In this document: piece by piece, positions 7,381 to 16,621 of the stretch
How the letters are laid out: the number at the start of each line of letters is the position of its first letter
Position numbering within the stretch: the stretch's first letter is position 1
Source: Scytonema millei VB511283
Lineage (GTDB): Bacteria > Cyanobacteriota > Cyanobacteriia > Cyanobacteriales > Chroococcidiopsidaceae
Assembly: GCF_000817735.3 (NCBI RefSeq)
Contig: NZ_JTJC03000002.1
Location: 442,242-506,241, forward strand
Direction: 5' to 3'
Length of the DNA stretch: 64,000 nucleotides
Made by a program: the position numbers and the translations under genes
The notes under the pieces: generated by a model
The model's input: only the letters and a program-made list of their open reading frames with translations
The model's database searches: none
Told to the model about the DNA's origin: nothing

Positions 7381-9960
7381 CTACCGCAAAAAAGCTACTG
7401 TCACCCCAGAGCCACCATCTTCAGGAGCCGCAGCCTCGAAGCGACTTACCATAGGATGCTGTTGCAAAAAATTGTGAACTCCTTGTCTCAGTTTCCCCGT
7501 ACCGTGACCGTGAATAATCCATATTGTTCCCGACGCTTCGGCGATCGCCTTATCTAGCACGATCTCCGCATCAGCCACCCGACTACCTCGAATATCGAAG
7601 GTGTTTTGGGAAGTCCTGATTGTGGGGGAGTCGGTAGGGGCGCACTGCTGTGCGCCCCTACTGGGGAGTCGGGAGTCGGGAGTCGGGTGAGTGGCTAGTG
7701 GCTGGTGGCTAGAATGGCTTCCTTGTCCCCCTTGTCTTCCTTGTCCCCCTTGTCTCTTCTCTTGAAAAGTTGCTTTTTTCCCATCCAGCGATTCAATATC
7801 CTCTAGCTTGACGGTCATTTTCATCAGTCCGAAGCGGACGATTAATTCGCCGTCATCGTTGGGTTCGTTCAAAACTTCTGCGGTTTGCCCTAAACGGGGA
7901 ATGCGAATGCGATCGCCTGCTTGGGGGCGAAACCCGGCTTTGGGTTTGGGTGTTGGAGCAGTATGCTGTTGGGCAAGCCGATCGATCGCCACCGTCGCTT
8001 GCTGTGCGGCTTGAGCTGTAGGAGATCCTTGCTGCAACTTGCGAATCACCTGAGCAATTTCCGCTTTAGCTTGGGCGATCGCCTGTTGAATTGCTTGTTC
8101 TTGAGAAGCACGTAATTCTCGTTCTCGCGCGTCTAGCTGAGCAGTCCGTTCTGAGAGTTGACGATACAATTGCTCTGTTTGTTGTAATAACTGTTGGGCT
8201 TGGGTGGCTTTCGTTTCTTGTTGTCGCCGTTGGGCTTCAAGTCCGGCGATTACCTGGTTCACATCTTCCGTTGCTTCTCCTACCTGGTGTTTTGCTTGCT
8301 CGATTACCTCTGGTTTTAAGCCCAAACGAGCAGCGATCGCTAAAGCATTAGAGCGACCTGGAATCCCCCACAATAAGCGATAGGTAGGCGATAAAGTTGC
8401 CTGATTAAATTCCACCGAGGCATTTTCAAACCGCTCGTCTTGATATTTCAACGCTTTCAATTCACCAAAGTGAGTTGTCGCCATACTCAGCTCGGCATTA
8501 TCGGCAAGGTGACGCAAAAGGGCGATCGCCAAAGCACTGCCCTCGACTGGATCGGTTCCCGCACCGACTTCGTCGAGTAGAACGAGTGAGTAGCTAGTGG
8601 CTGGTGGCTGGTGACTAGTGGCTAGAATTTCTTCCTTGTCTTCCTTATCCTCCTTGTCCTCTTCTCCCCTGCTCCCTGCACCGAAGCGCTCCCTGCTCCC
8701 TACTTCACCAATCGCCTCTAATATCCGACTAATCCGCCGAATGTGACCGGAGAAGGTCGATAGGCTCTGCTGTAATGACTGTTCGTCACCAATATCTGCC
8801 AATACCATGTCAAACCAGGGAATTTCTACAGGTTCTTTGGCAGGAATAAATAACCCAACTTTTGCCATCAAAGCTGCTAAACCAAGGGTTTTCAGCGCTA
8901 CCGTTTTCCCTCCAGTGTTGGGTCCGGTGATCGTAATGACGCGAATCTGGGGCTGAACGATAATATCTACAGGAATGACTGGCTGCCCTTGTTCGTGCTG
9001 GTTTTGCCATACGAGCAGGGGATGGCGCAGTTGGCGCAAAGTTATATTTTCCCCCTGGGAGCGATCGCAAAAGCGGGGTGGATTGGCTTGCAACCAGTAG
9101 CTATAACGAGCGCGGGCGCTGGCAAGGTCTATTATCGTTACAACTGCTAGCAAATTTTCTAAATCTGGCTTGACGGCTGCGACTTGCTCGGTTAATCGCC
9201 TGCGAATCGCCTCTTCTTCTGCTTGCTCTCTGGCAATGTATTGCCGCAGTTGATTGCCTAAAGCCACGATCGCGTTTGGCTCTACATACAAAGTTGCTCC
9301 ACTCATGGATGCATCGTGGACGATCCCGGGAATTGCATCTTTTTGCGGTGCTTTGACGGGAATCACGAAGCGATCGCCTCTTTGGGTGATAAGTTGTTCC
9401 TGTACGGCGTTGGCTTGGCGCTGTAAGATTCCTTGTAGAGTTTGGGTAATTCGTTGGCGCAATTGCCGCACGCGATCGCGAATCTCGGCTAATTTAGGGC
9501 TAGCGCGGTCTGCTACCTTACCCTGTTCGTCGATACAGTACAAAATATCCTGTTCTAACTCAGGATCGGTTTTAACAGTAGAGACTAATTCCTGTAAAAC
9601 TGGCAAATCTTGCTGTTGGTCGATGCTGCGCCGTAACTGTCTCGTTCCGGTGAGAGTTGTGGCGATCGCGAGTAACTGCTCTGCGGTTAATATACCTTGT
9701 AACTCTGCTCGTTCTAAAGATTCGCCAATATCTTGAATTCCGGCAAACGACAACCCAGCACTCAGACGACTATCTAACTCGTAGACTTCTTTGGTTTGGT
9801 TCAACAATTCCTGACTTTTTGCCTGCGTGTCGGGAATGACCAAATTCCGAGCGGCGATCGCTCCTAGTTTAGTCGCCGTAAAAGTTGCCAAGTGCTGACA
9901 CAAGCGCGACCATTCTAATAGTTCTAACGTTTCTGATTGAATCAAAGCTTGGTGGTTCAA
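7381..9960 (-). CDS. mutS2: Endonuclease MutS2
   Basis: MutS2 is a MutS-like ATPase with a C-terminal Smr nuclease domain; in other bacteria it suppresses recombination or rescues collided ribosomes. In this 859-residue protein the N-terminal SETLELLEWSRLCQHL helix, the Walker A GPNTGGKT (about residue 341), the Walker B LVLLDEVGAGTDP and a long coiled-coil clamp are followed by an Smr domain (FDIRGSRV...GHGTGKLRQG). The first start is TTG at 9960, with another TTG at 9945 before IQSETLE; neither has a strong ribosome-binding site. Two in-frame stretches of low-complexity, repeat-derived sequence interrupt the conserved protein, one just before Walker B and one before the Smr domain. All key motifs are kept, so the gene looks functional. 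Confidence 0.95.
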   Translation of the reverse strand: MNHQALIQSETLELLEWSRLCQHLATFTATKLGAIAARNLVIPDTQAKSQELLNQTKEVYELDSRLSAGLSFAGIQDIGESLERAELQGILTAEQLLAIATTLTGTRQLRRSIDQQQDLPVLQELVSTVKTDPELEQDILYCIDEQGKVADRASPKLAEIRDRVRQLRQRITQTLQGILQRQANAVQEQLITQRGDRFVIPVKAPQKDAIPGIVHDASMSGATLYVEPNAIVALGNQLRQYIAREQAEEEAIRRRLTEQVAAVKPDLENLLAVVTIIDLASARARYSYWLQANPPRFCDRSQGENITLRQLRHPLLVWQNQHEQGQPVIPVDIIVQPQIRVITITGPNTGGKTVALKTLGLAALMAKVGLFIPAKEPVEIPWFDMVLADIGDEQSLQQSLSTFSGHIRRISRILEAIGEVGSRERFGAGSRGEEDKEDKEDKEEILATSHQPPATSYSLVLLDEVGAGTDPVEGSALAIALLRHLADNAELSMATTHFGELKALKYQDERFENASVEFNQATLSPTYRLLWGIPGRSNALAIAARLGLKPEVIEQAKHQVGEATEDVNQVIAGLEAQRRQQETKATQAQQLLQQTEQLYRQLSERTAQLDARERELRASQEQAIQQAIAQAKAEIAQVIRKLQQGSPTAQAAQQATVAIDRLAQQHTAPTPKPKAGFRPQAGDRIRIPRLGQTAEVLNEPNDDGELIVRFGLMKMTVKLEDIESLDGKKATFQEKRQGGQGRQGGQGSHSSHQPLATHPTPDSRLPSRGAQQCAPTDSPTIRTSQNTFDIRGSRVADAEIVLDKAIAEASGTIWIIHGHGTGKLRQGVHNFLQQHPMVSRFEAAAPEDGGSGVTVAFLR
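7628..7772. repeat. Repeat-derived insertion inside mutS2 (before Smr domain)
   Basis: A family A palindrome (7634-7661), GGGAGTCG heptamers, GTGGCTAGTGGCTGGTGG words and CCTTGTCCCC units lie between the codons for the LEDIESLDG segment and the Smr domain. The reading frame stays open. Confidence 0.85.
8583..8706. repeat. Repeat-derived insertion inside mutS2 (before Walker B)
   Basis: GTGGCTGGTGGCTGGTGAC words, CTTCCTTGTCTTCC units and GCTCCCTGC words add about 38 codons between the EAIGEVG segment and SLVLLDEVGAG. The frame is preserved. Confidence 0.85.
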
Positions 9961-10508
<548 letters not shown>

Positions 10509-11672
10509 GTGAATATTCAAATTGGACGTGGCAAAACCGCACGCCGCGCATACGGCATTGATGAAATTGCACTGGCTCCGGGGCAACGCACTATAGACCC
10601 CAGTTTAGCGGATACCAGTTGGCAGATTGGCGCGATCGAGCGAGAAATTCCCATTATTGCAAGTGCGATGGATGGAGTTGTCGATGTGCAGATGGCTGTA
10701 CTGCTTTCCCAGTTAGGAGCTTTGGGCGTACTCAACTTAGAAGGTATTCAAACTCGCTACGCCGACCCAGAGCCAATTTTACAACGGATTGCCTCAGTAG
10801 GAACTCATGAATTTGTCCCGCTGATGCAAGAATTGTATGCCGAACCAGTCAAACCAGAATTAATCGAGCAACGAATTGGGGAAATTAAGCAGCAGGGGGG
10901 TATTGCTGCTGTCAGCGCGACTCCTGCTGGTGCGAGTAAATATGGTAGTGCGGTGGCAAAGGCTGGCGCAGATTTATTTTTTATTCAAGCTACTGTTGTA
11001 TCGACAGCTCACATAGCTCCATCTGAGTTGACCAACCTTGACTTGGCGAAATTTTGTCAAGAAATGCCCATGCCCGTCGTGTTGGGCAACTGCGTCACTT
11101 ACGAAGTGACTTTAAGTTTAATGAAGGCAGGAGCAGCAGCAGTTTTAGTTGGGATTGGTCCTGGGGCGGCTTGTACTTCTCGCGGTGTTTTAGGTGTGGG
11201 CGTACCTCAAGCCACGGCGATCGCAGATTGTGCCGCAGCGCGAGAAGATTACTATCAGGAAACTGGAAATTACATCCCGGTGATTGCTGATGGTGGCTTG
11301 ATTACAGGTGGAGATATCTGTAAGTGTATCGCCTGCGGTGCAGACGGCGTGATGATCGGTTCTCCCTTTGCTAGAGCCGCCGAAGCACCAGGCAAAGGCT
11401 TTCACTGGGGTATGGCAACCCCTAGCCCCGTTCTACCGCGTGGAACTCGAATTCGTGTCGGTACGACTGGTACTTGCGAACAAATTTTACGCGGACCCGC
11501 TCAACTCGACGACGGGACGCACAATTTCTTGGGCGCTTTAAAAACGAGCATGGGAACTTTGGGGGCAAAAGACATTCGCGAGATGCAACAAGTCGAAGTT
11601 GTGATTGCTCCTTCATTGCTCACCGAAGGAAAAGTCTACCAGAAGGCGCAGCAACTCGGTATGGGTAAGTAG
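10509..11672 (+). CDS. guaB3: GuaB3 family IMP dehydrogenase-related protein
   Basis: The 387-residue (beta/alpha)8-barrel protein begins with [18 protein letters not shown], the hallmark of the GuaB3 clade, and lacks the CBS pair of canonical IMP dehydrogenase. The catalytic-loop cysteine is in [16 protein letters not shown] and the phosphate-binding segment is [12 protein letters not shown]. Cyanobacterial GuaB3 is reported to have IMP dehydrogenase activity, so a role in guanine nucleotide synthesis is likely. The start is GTG at 10509, and homologues begin at this point. Downstream lie the Yfr1 small RNA and trxA, an order conserved in several cyanobacteria. Confidence 0.95.
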   Translation: MNIQIGRGKTARRAYGIDEIALAPGQRTIDPSLADTSWQIGAIEREIPIIASAMDGVVDVQMAVLLSQLGALGVLNLEGIQTRYADPEPILQRIASVGTHEFVPLMQELYAEPVKPELIEQRIGEIKQQGGIAAVSATPAGASKYGSAVAKAGADLFFIQATVVSTAHIAPSELTNLDLAKFCQEMPMPVVLGNCVTYEVTLSLMKAGAAAVLVGIGPGAACTSRGVLGVGVPQATAIADCAAAREDYYQETGNYIPVIADGGLITGGDICKCIACGADGVMIGSPFARAAEAPGKGFHWGMATPSPVLPRGTRIRVGTTGTCEQILRGPAQLDDGTHNFLGALKTSMGTLGAKDIREMQQVEVVIAPSLLTEGKVYQKAQQLGMGK

Positions 11673-11677
11673 ATTGA

Positions 11678-11703
11678 GGTCGGAAGTCATCTGACTTCCG
11701 CCA
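11678..11703. terminator. Hairpin after guaB3
   Basis: GGAAGTCA and TGACTTCC arms form a perfect stem within a few bases of the guaB3 stop. No long T-run follows, so termination is only likely. Confidence 0.45.
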
Positions 11704-11790
11704 ATGAGTAGGTTTACTTAAACAAAATATCGACAACTTAAAACTTTCCATAATCTTGCAAAGAGTACTGGAAAAAATAAAACAGTCGCC

Positions 11791-11796
11791 TACAAT
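11791..11796 (+). promoter_or_regulatory. Probable -10 element of Yfr1
   Basis: TACAAT lies seven bases before the expected 5' end of the Yfr1 RNA. No clear -35 hexamer is seen at the usual spacing. Confidence 0.5.
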
Positions 11797-11802
11797 AGAG
11801 TA

Positions 11803-11870
11803 AGCGGAGACGCATGTTTCCGTTCACTCCTCACACCACACTCCGCCCGGACTACTGTTCGGGCGGTTCC
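11803..11870 (+). ncRNA. yfr1: Small regulatory RNA Yfr1
   Basis: The element has the Yfr1 architecture. A 5' hairpin (CGGAGAC, loop GCAT, GTTTCCG) leads into the single-stranded, invariant motif ACTCCTCACAC (11826-11836). A 3' GC-rich hairpin follows (CCGCCCG, ten-base loop, CGGGCGG) and then TTCCTTAT. In cyanobacteria Yfr1 is a short, abundant RNA whose unpaired motif pairs with mRNAs such as those of outer-membrane proteins. Its place between a guaB-type gene and trxA matches the known synteny. The exact 5' end is inferred from the TACAAT box. Confidence 0.88.
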
Positions 11871-11978
11871 TTATGTATGGGAATTCACGTAGAGTAATCC
11901 TTACTTTTCACATCAACTACAATCGCACGGCGATCGCCATAGAGGATCTATCTAATTACATATACTCAGGAGGTAAAA

Positions 11979-12017
11979 ATGCTTGGTTTTACTGTGATAA
12001 AATTTTCAGCAAAGTAA
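11979..12017 (+). CDS. Possible 12-codon leader ORF before trxA
   Basis: ATG at 11979 is preceded by a near-perfect ribosome-binding site (CAGGAGGTAAAA) and opens a 12-residue frame, [12 protein letters not shown], ending 28 bp before the trxA start. The ribosome-binding site is stronger than that of trxA itself. It may be a translated leader or part of the trxA 5' untranslated region. Nothing is known of the peptide. Confidence 0.4.
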   Translation: MLGFTVIKFSAK

Positions 12018-12045
12018 GCAACAATATAGCCAAGGATTTTCAGGC

Positions 12046-12369
12046 ATGTCAGCAGCCGCGCAAGTTACAGATTCTTCTTTTAAGCAAGAAGTACTAGATA
12101 GTGAAATCCCAGTTTTAGTGGATTTTTGGGCACCTTGGTGCGGTCCTTGCCGCATGGTCGCCCCTGTTGTCGATGAGATCGCGCAGCAGTACGATGGGCA
12201 AGTCAAGGTCGTCAAGCTCAACACCGACGAAAACCCCAACATTGCCAGTCAGTATGGTATCCGCAGTATCCCCACTCTGATGATTTTCAAGGGGGGTCAA
12301 AAAGTTGACATGGTAGTAGGTGCAGTACCAAAAACAACACTATCCAATACTCTAGAAAAGTATTTGTAG
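12046..12369 (+). CDS. trxA: Thioredoxin (m-type)
   Basis: This 107-residue disulfide reductase has the classical WCGPCRM active site in [15 protein letters not shown]. The cis-proline lies in [14 protein letters not shown], and the C-terminal helix is typical. It would be reduced by ferredoxin- or NADPH-thioredoxin reductase and regulate Calvin-cycle and other enzymes in the cytoplasm. It starts at the ATG at 12046 (MSAAAQVTD). Upstream are Yfr1 and a possible 12-codon leader. A hairpin with a T-run follows. Confidence 0.97.
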   Translation: MSAAAQVTDSSFKQEVLDSEIPVLVDFWAPWCGPCRMVAPVVDEIAQQYDGQVKVVKLNTDENPNIASQYGIRSIPTLMIFKGGQKVDMVVGAVPKTTLSNTLEKYL

Positions 12370-12398
12370 AGCTGGGTTAGCACAAAATAAAGACTTGC

Positions 12399-12432
12399 AA
12401 GCGCCTGAGGTTTTGGCTATATGGCGCTTTTT
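12399..12432 (+). terminator. Terminator after trxA
   Basis: AAGCGCC and GGCGCTT form a 7-bp stem with a 17-base loop, and the stem end runs into TTTTT. Confidence 0.75.
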
Positions 12433-12561
12433 GGTCTATACATTCATCAGGGTAGCAATTCTGCTGCTTGTAAGACGTGAAATTTTGCGTCTCTGTAATT
12501 TCCTCTCAACAGATGTCCCAAATCTCGCTAAAATAGAGTGCCGACCCGTGCAGCAGCACTC

Positions 12562-13632
12562 ATGACTTCATCTCGTTCGTTAGACACTATCGAAACACTG
12601 AAAGCAGACCTAGCTATATTGTTGGAAAAATTGCCAGATTTACAGCATCGGCAGTTGATCCAGCAGGCGATCGCAACTATTATTCGGTTAGCCGACAGCG
12701 AGATTGACCGTCTCGATTGGAAAATCTTAGCGGCTTCTCTAGCTGATATGGAGCGAGGGTTAGAATTATTTCATACCTATCGCCACGTTCGGAAGGTAAC
12801 AATTTTTGGTTCGGCACGTACTCCGGTGGATAGTCCGGCGTATAAAATGGCAGCCGACTTCGCCCGTTGCGTCACTCAGTTAGGGTTTATGGTGATGACT
12901 GGTGGTGGTGGCGGAATCATGCAAGCGGGAAATGAGGGTGCGGGAAGGGAAAATTCTTTTGGGTTAAATATTCAACTACCATTCGAGCAAGAAGCAAATC
13001 CTTACATTGTTGGTGACGCGAAATTAATTCACTTCAAATATTTCTTTACCCGCAAGCTGTTTTTACTCAGGGAAAGCGATGCAGTAGCGCTGTTTCCTGG
13101 CGGATTTGGCACGCAGGACGAAGCATTTGAATGCATGACTTTGAGTCAAACTGGAAAGTTCGGTCCCGTGCCGATGGTACTCATTGACCACCCAGGGGGA
13201 GACTATTGGGAAGCTTGGAGCGAATATATCCAAGAACATTTGATTCAAAAAGGTTTGGTTAGTCCTGAAGATCCGAGTCTTTATACAATTACAGATAACT
13301 TGGAAGTTGCTTGTAACGCGATTACGCAATTTTATCGAGTTTATCACTCTAGCCGTTACGTCCGCGATTTATTGGTGATTCGCCTCGATACAGAATTATC
13401 TGATGCTGAAGTTGAAGAGTTAAATGACAATTTCAGCGATATTTTGGTGAAAGGCAAGATTGAAAAAAGTGGAGCGTTGCCCCAAGAAACTCAGGATGAA
13501 ACGATAGATCTACCTCGGATCGTGCTTTATTTTAACCAAAGAGACTTAGGGCGTTTGTATCAGATGATTGCGAGGATCAATCAGATGGGACAACCTTCAG
13601 AAGAAACTGCTTCTCATCCAGAAAGGAAGTAA
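12562..13632 (+). CDS. LOG family protein (Rossmann-fold nucleotide hydrolase-like)
   Basis: The protein has 356 residues from ATG 12562. A GTG 24 bp upstream is possible but lacks homologous sequence. The central domain carries the LOG/lysine-decarboxylase-like signatures TIFGSART, VMTGGGGGIMQAGNEGA and the PGGxGTxxE motif as FPGGFGTQDE. LOG enzymes cleave the ribosyl bond of nucleoside 5'-monophosphates such as cytokinin ribotides. This protein is longer than the usual 190 residues, with N-terminal helices and a C-terminal extension, as in a cyanobacterial subfamily whose substrate is unknown. The gene stands alone. Confidence 0.88.
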   Translation: MTSSRSLDTIETLKADLAILLEKLPDLQHRQLIQQAIATIIRLADSEIDRLDWKILAASLADMERGLELFHTYRHVRKVTIFGSARTPVDSPAYKMAADFARCVTQLGFMVMTGGGGGIMQAGNEGAGRENSFGLNIQLPFEQEANPYIVGDAKLIHFKYFFTRKLFLLRESDAVALFPGGFGTQDEAFECMTLSQTGKFGPVPMVLIDHPGGDYWEAWSEYIQEHLIQKGLVSPEDPSLYTITDNLEVACNAITQFYRVYHSSRYVRDLLVIRLDTELSDAEVEELNDNFSDILVKGKIEKSGALPQETQDETIDLPRIVLYFNQRDLGRLYQMIARINQMGQPSEETASHPERK

Positions 13633-13743
13633 GGCAAGCAAGGCAACTATTCAGAAGTGCGATCGCCCCTTGCCCATTTTTGCCACGATCGACATACACT
13701 GGTAGACGAACTGTCGGCACGGCTGTTATGAGGCGATCGCGGC

Positions 13744-14748
13744 ATGGTGTTGCAAAAAGAATTCCAGCAATCGGAACAAGAATTCTGGCGTGACGGCAGA
13801 AGGAGAAGCAATACTGATGCTCTTTGGTTCGGTATCGTTATCTCACTTCTCGTACACGTTATTTTTTTCCTCAGCTTCGATTATTGGGTTCGCATCCTAC
13901 CAAAACCAAAACAGCAATCTCGCGCCGAACCAATTCCACTTGAGTTTGTTGAAGTTCCTCCCCAACCAAAAAAACCGCCCCCAGAAACTAAACGTCGGGC
14001 AGCAAACGATTCCGTTGCTGGTGGTAAAGCCAATCGCAGACGACCGCTAGCAACTCGACCGAATAACCCAACTGCGCCTAGAACCAATTCCCGTACTGCA
14101 TCACCACCCGCTCAACCCCGCCGCCAGCAGCCATCTAGCAGCCGCACGGAGAGTCCAGAGCCACCAAAACCCCAAATCCAGCCTCCTCAAGCCCAACCTC
14201 CGATTGCCACTGCTCCCAATCGCTCCAAACCAGTTCCGAAGACTCCCAACCTAGAGCAAAAACCAGCAAATCGTCCTAGTGCTGCAACCAAGCGATCGCC
14301 TGCTAGAACTACAGCCAGAACTCAGCCGCGATCTTTAGGATCGGCGAGCAAGTTAGGCGGTCCACTCACGCTTTCCAGCCGCGACCTAGCAGCTAATCCC
14401 AACCGTTCTAATCGCGCTGCGCCAGGAATTGATGCTCGTCAGGATGTCGATATGGGTTCTTACTTGCAGCAACTTCAGCGACAAGTCAGGCAGCAGTGGA
14501 TACCAGGAATGACGCAGAATTCTCGTTCAACTGTCGTGTTTTTCACAGTCACGCGATCGGGTCAAGTCACCAACCTACGGATCGTTCGACCTTCTGGCTC
14601 CAACACCACCGACACCGCCGCCATTAGTGCCATTAGACGCGCCGCACCCTTCGCACCTTTACCCTCTGGATTTGCCTACAATTCCCTCAAAATTAGTTTT
14701 ACATTTAATATCAACGTCTCTGGTGGTTTAGATCTATGGGTAAGATGA
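13744..14748 (+). CDS. TonB-like energy transducer
   Basis: The 334-residue protein has TonB organisation. A short cytoplasmic N-terminus is followed by one membrane helix (FGIVISLLVHVIFFLSF, residues about 29-46), then a long Pro/Arg/Ser-rich periplasmic spacer (residues 60-225). The C-terminal TonB domain (from SYLQQLQRQVRQQWIP) carries VFFTVTRSGQVTNLRIV and SFTFNI strands. It would couple inner-membrane proton force to outer-membrane receptors through ExbB/ExbD, which are not in this window. The spacer is rich in PPQ and RTxS patches, common for TonB and not repeat-derived. Confidence 0.87.
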   Translation: MVLQKEFQQSEQEFWRDGRRRSNTDALWFGIVISLLVHVIFFLSFDYWVRILPKPKQQSRAEPIPLEFVEVPPQPKKPPPETKRRAANDSVAGGKANRRRPLATRPNNPTAPRTNSRTASPPAQPRRQQPSSSRTESPEPPKPQIQPPQAQPPIATAPNRSKPVPKTPNLEQKPANRPSAATKRSPARTTARTQPRSLGSASKLGGPLTLSSRDLAANPNRSNRAAPGIDARQDVDMGSYLQQLQRQVRQQWIPGMTQNSRSTVVFFTVTRSGQVTNLRIVRPSGSNTTDTAAISAIRRAAPFAPLPSGFAYNSLKISFTFNINVSGGLDLWVR

Positions 14749-14752
14749 CGTA

Positions 14753-14815
14753 AAAAGTTATCAGTTAACAGTTATCAGTTATCAGTTAACAGTTATCATT
14801 CATTCACAAATGACC
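14753..14815. repeat. GTTATCAGTTAACAGTTATCAG repeat block
   Basis: Tandem TTATCAGTTAACAG units form overlapping inverted repeats between the TonB-like gene and the next gene, followed by AAATGACCAATGACAAA. Confidence 0.8.
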
Positions 14816-14837
14816 AATGACAAACTAAGGAGGAGTG

Positions 14838-15341
14838 ATGCTCGATTTAACAAAGCTAGCAGTTGGAGGAGTTTGCTTTGTCTTGGCATTTATCCTAGCG
14901 AGTCTAGTCGAATACTGGTTGCATCGTTTGATGCACGTTTCGCCTCGCATTGGTGAAAGACATCGCGATCACCACCGCCGGAATGAAGGACAAGGTGTAG
15001 TATGGGAATTTCGGGATTACGTTCAGGGTAGCTGCATTGCCATGTTTGCAATGTTCTTTGTCTCTCTCGAAGCTGGGATAGGTTGGTTTCTAGGCAGTTT
15101 AGCTTATGCTGCTTTTTCTGCTTATGCCCACCAGTTACAGCACGAAAATCCAACCAAGTGCTTTTGGATGAAAATGCCCGTGCATTACGTCCATCATAAA
15201 TATGGTATGTGGCATCACAATTTTGGTTTAGCTGTAGATTGGTGGGATCGGGTGTTTGGCACTTACAAATCCGTAGAATGGCTCACGGAAGAAGAAACTA
15301 GCCAACCAGAACGCAGCTATTTACAACTACGCTGGTGGTGA
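14838..15341 (+). CDS. Sterol desaturase / fatty acid hydroxylase family protein
   Basis: The 167-residue integral membrane di-iron protein carries the histidine clusters of the family: HRLMH, HRDHH, HQLQH, HYVHH and HHN. Two or three hydrophobic segments separate them. Members hydroxylate or desaturate sterols, carotenoids or fatty acids, and the short length with this motif order is like CrtZ-type and related cyanobacterial proteins. The substrate cannot be read from the sequence. GTG at 14835 and ATG at 14838 are adjacent; the ATG sits at better spacing from the AAGGAGG ribosome-binding site. Confidence 0.87.
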   Translation: MLDLTKLAVGGVCFVLAFILASLVEYWLHRLMHVSPRIGERHRDHHRRNEGQGVVWEFRDYVQGSCIAMFAMFFVSLEAGIGWFLGSLAYAAFSAYAHQLQHENPTKCFWMKMPVHYVHHKYGMWHHNFGLAVDWWDRVFGTYKSVEWLTEEETSQPERSYLQLRWW

Positions 15342-15382
15342 TATAGCGAGCCTAAATGTATTTGTGAATCTGGGTTATTGCT

Positions 15383-15418
15383 GGTTGACGGTTGACGGTT
15401 AACGGTTAACTGTCAACC
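15383..15418. repeat. GGTTGACGGTTGACGG / GTTAACTGTCAACC repeat
   Basis: GGTTGACGGTTGACGGTTAA faces CGGTTAACTGTCAACC and forms an imperfect inverted repeat in the 231-bp gap before the DUF1818 gene. Confidence 0.7.
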
Positions 15419-15572
15419 ACCACAACGAGCGGTTCATGACTCAAATAGAATCGCTATATGACTTATCAGTTATCAGTGACCAAAACAGTTCGCAATTTGC
15501 AATTGCAGCAGGTTGCAAACCCCTATATTCATTTATGGAAAAAACAAACAGCCGCGACTCAATTAAAACTTT

Positions 15573-15935
15573 ATGCGCATAGTTAAGAGTGGCGCAGGTT
15601 GGCGGATTGGATTCGATCCAGAGGCAAAGGAATTTAAAGGTTTAGTCGGTGCTGAGGACTGGGCGATCGAACTGACGCAGGCAGAATTACAAGATTTTTG
15701 CCGATTGTCAGCACAGCTATCAACGACTATGAGCCAAATGGAGCGCGAATTGATGGATGAGGAGGCGATCGCCTGTGAAGCCGAAAGTGACTTTATCTGG
15801 ATGGAAGTAGCAGGCTATCCCCACGCTTATAGCTTGCGACTGATTCTAAATACAGGTAGGCGAGTTGAGGTGAGTTGGGCGGCGGATGCAGTTCCCGATT
15901 TCATCCGAGCGGCTCAAATGCTGTTTGTTTTCTAA
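15573..15935 (+). CDS. DUF1818 family protein
   Basis: This 120-residue soluble protein matches the cyanobacterial/plant DUF1818 family. It has an N-terminal KSGAGWRIGFDP strand, a helix containing ELQDFCRLSAQL, a central acidic EREL-MDEE stretch and the C-terminal EVSWAADAVPDFIRA segment. The function is unknown. The nearest downstream feature is tRNA-Pro. Confidence 0.85.
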   Translation: MRIVKSGAGWRIGFDPEAKEFKGLVGAEDWAIELTQAELQDFCRLSAQLSTTMSQMERELMDEEAIACEAESDFIWMEVAGYPHAYSLRLILNTGRRVEVSWAADAVPDFIRAAQMLFVF

Positions 15936-15981
15936 ATAGCGCGATCGCAATTTCTTATGCTATGATATCTAAGCTGTGAAA

Positions 15982-16055
15982 CGGGGCGTAGCGCAGCTTG
16001 GTAGCGCGCCACTTTGGGGTAGTGGAGGTCGTGGGTTCGAATCCCGCCGCTCCGA
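15982..16055 (+). tRNA. tRNA-Pro (anticodon TGG)
   Basis: The 74-nt cloverleaf has acceptor arms CGGGGCG/CGCTCCG (one G-U pair). Its D-arm is GCGCAGCTTGGTAGCGC, its anticodon stem CCACT/AGTGG with loop TTGGGGT and anticodon TGG, and its T-arm GTGGGTTCGAATCCCGC. CCA is not encoded. Confidence 0.97.
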
Positions 16056-16385
16056 TTGATTCAAATCCTCGATCTAGAAAGAGTTCCGGCGTTTTAGATG
16101 CTGGGACTCTTTCTGCTGACGTGACTGGCGAGGAGTGTCAATTCTCAGACATCGCTTCACTGCGTGAAGACAGTAGACGGCACAAACTGCACAATCTTTG
16201 CGACAATCGTTTAGTTATCCACCTGGTAATGACAGTTCCGAACGGGATGCTTACTGTCAGGCGCAGCACCGACGTAGATAGTTACCAACTTTTTCAATTT
16301 ATTGGTTTTGGAGCCAAGCAAATAGATTGGCGGGGTTTTTGACATCTAAATAATTTGAAATCTAACAATGTCACCCCTTATTTCG
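16056..16385. other. Intergenic region after tRNA-Pro
   Basis: Apart from the hairpin, no feature is visible. An open frame that begins inside the tRNA and crosses this region encodes no recognisable protein. Confidence 0.6.
16076..16114 (+). terminator. Hairpin after tRNA-Pro
   Basis: AGAAAGAGTTCC pairs with GGGACTCTTTCT (one G-U pair) about 20 bp after the tRNA. No T-run follows, so it may be a processing or termination structure. Confidence 0.5.
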
Positions 16386-16583
16386 CTAAGCCTCCTCATC
16401 GTTGGCTAGATTGAACTTTAAATCGTCCAAAACGTACTTGGATGAAATGCGGCGATTCTGTTGACGGACAAAAATTTTGTACAGCGCTATTAACGTAGGT
16501 AGAAAGTAGGAGCAAGTGGTGATGAAGAATACAACTAAAATCGAGATAAAACTGAAGGTGAAGAAAATCTCTAACTCTGACAT
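16386..16583 (-). CDS. Hypothetical small membrane protein
   Basis: This is a 65-residue frame from the ATG at 16583 (MSELEIFFTF). One long hydrophobic helix (FFTFSFISILVVFFITTC) and a second weaker one are followed by a basic-to-acidic tail (RQQNRRISS...NDEEA). I recognise no family. A further small membrane-protein frame lies directly upstream on the same strand. Codon use is ordinary. It could be a genuine small protein, but there is no homology evidence. Confidence 0.45.
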   Translation of the reverse strand: MSELEIFFTFSFISILVVFFITTCSYFLPTLIALYKIFVRQQNRRISSKYVLDDLKFNLANDEEA

Positions 16584-16621
16584 AAATTTATCCAAATTCT
16601 CTAGAGTACTTTAATGTCTGA

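Noticed and set aside
15998-16342. Open frame of 114 codons on the plus strand
   Set aside because: It begins inside tRNA-Pro and its first residues are the translated tRNA. No homology is visible.
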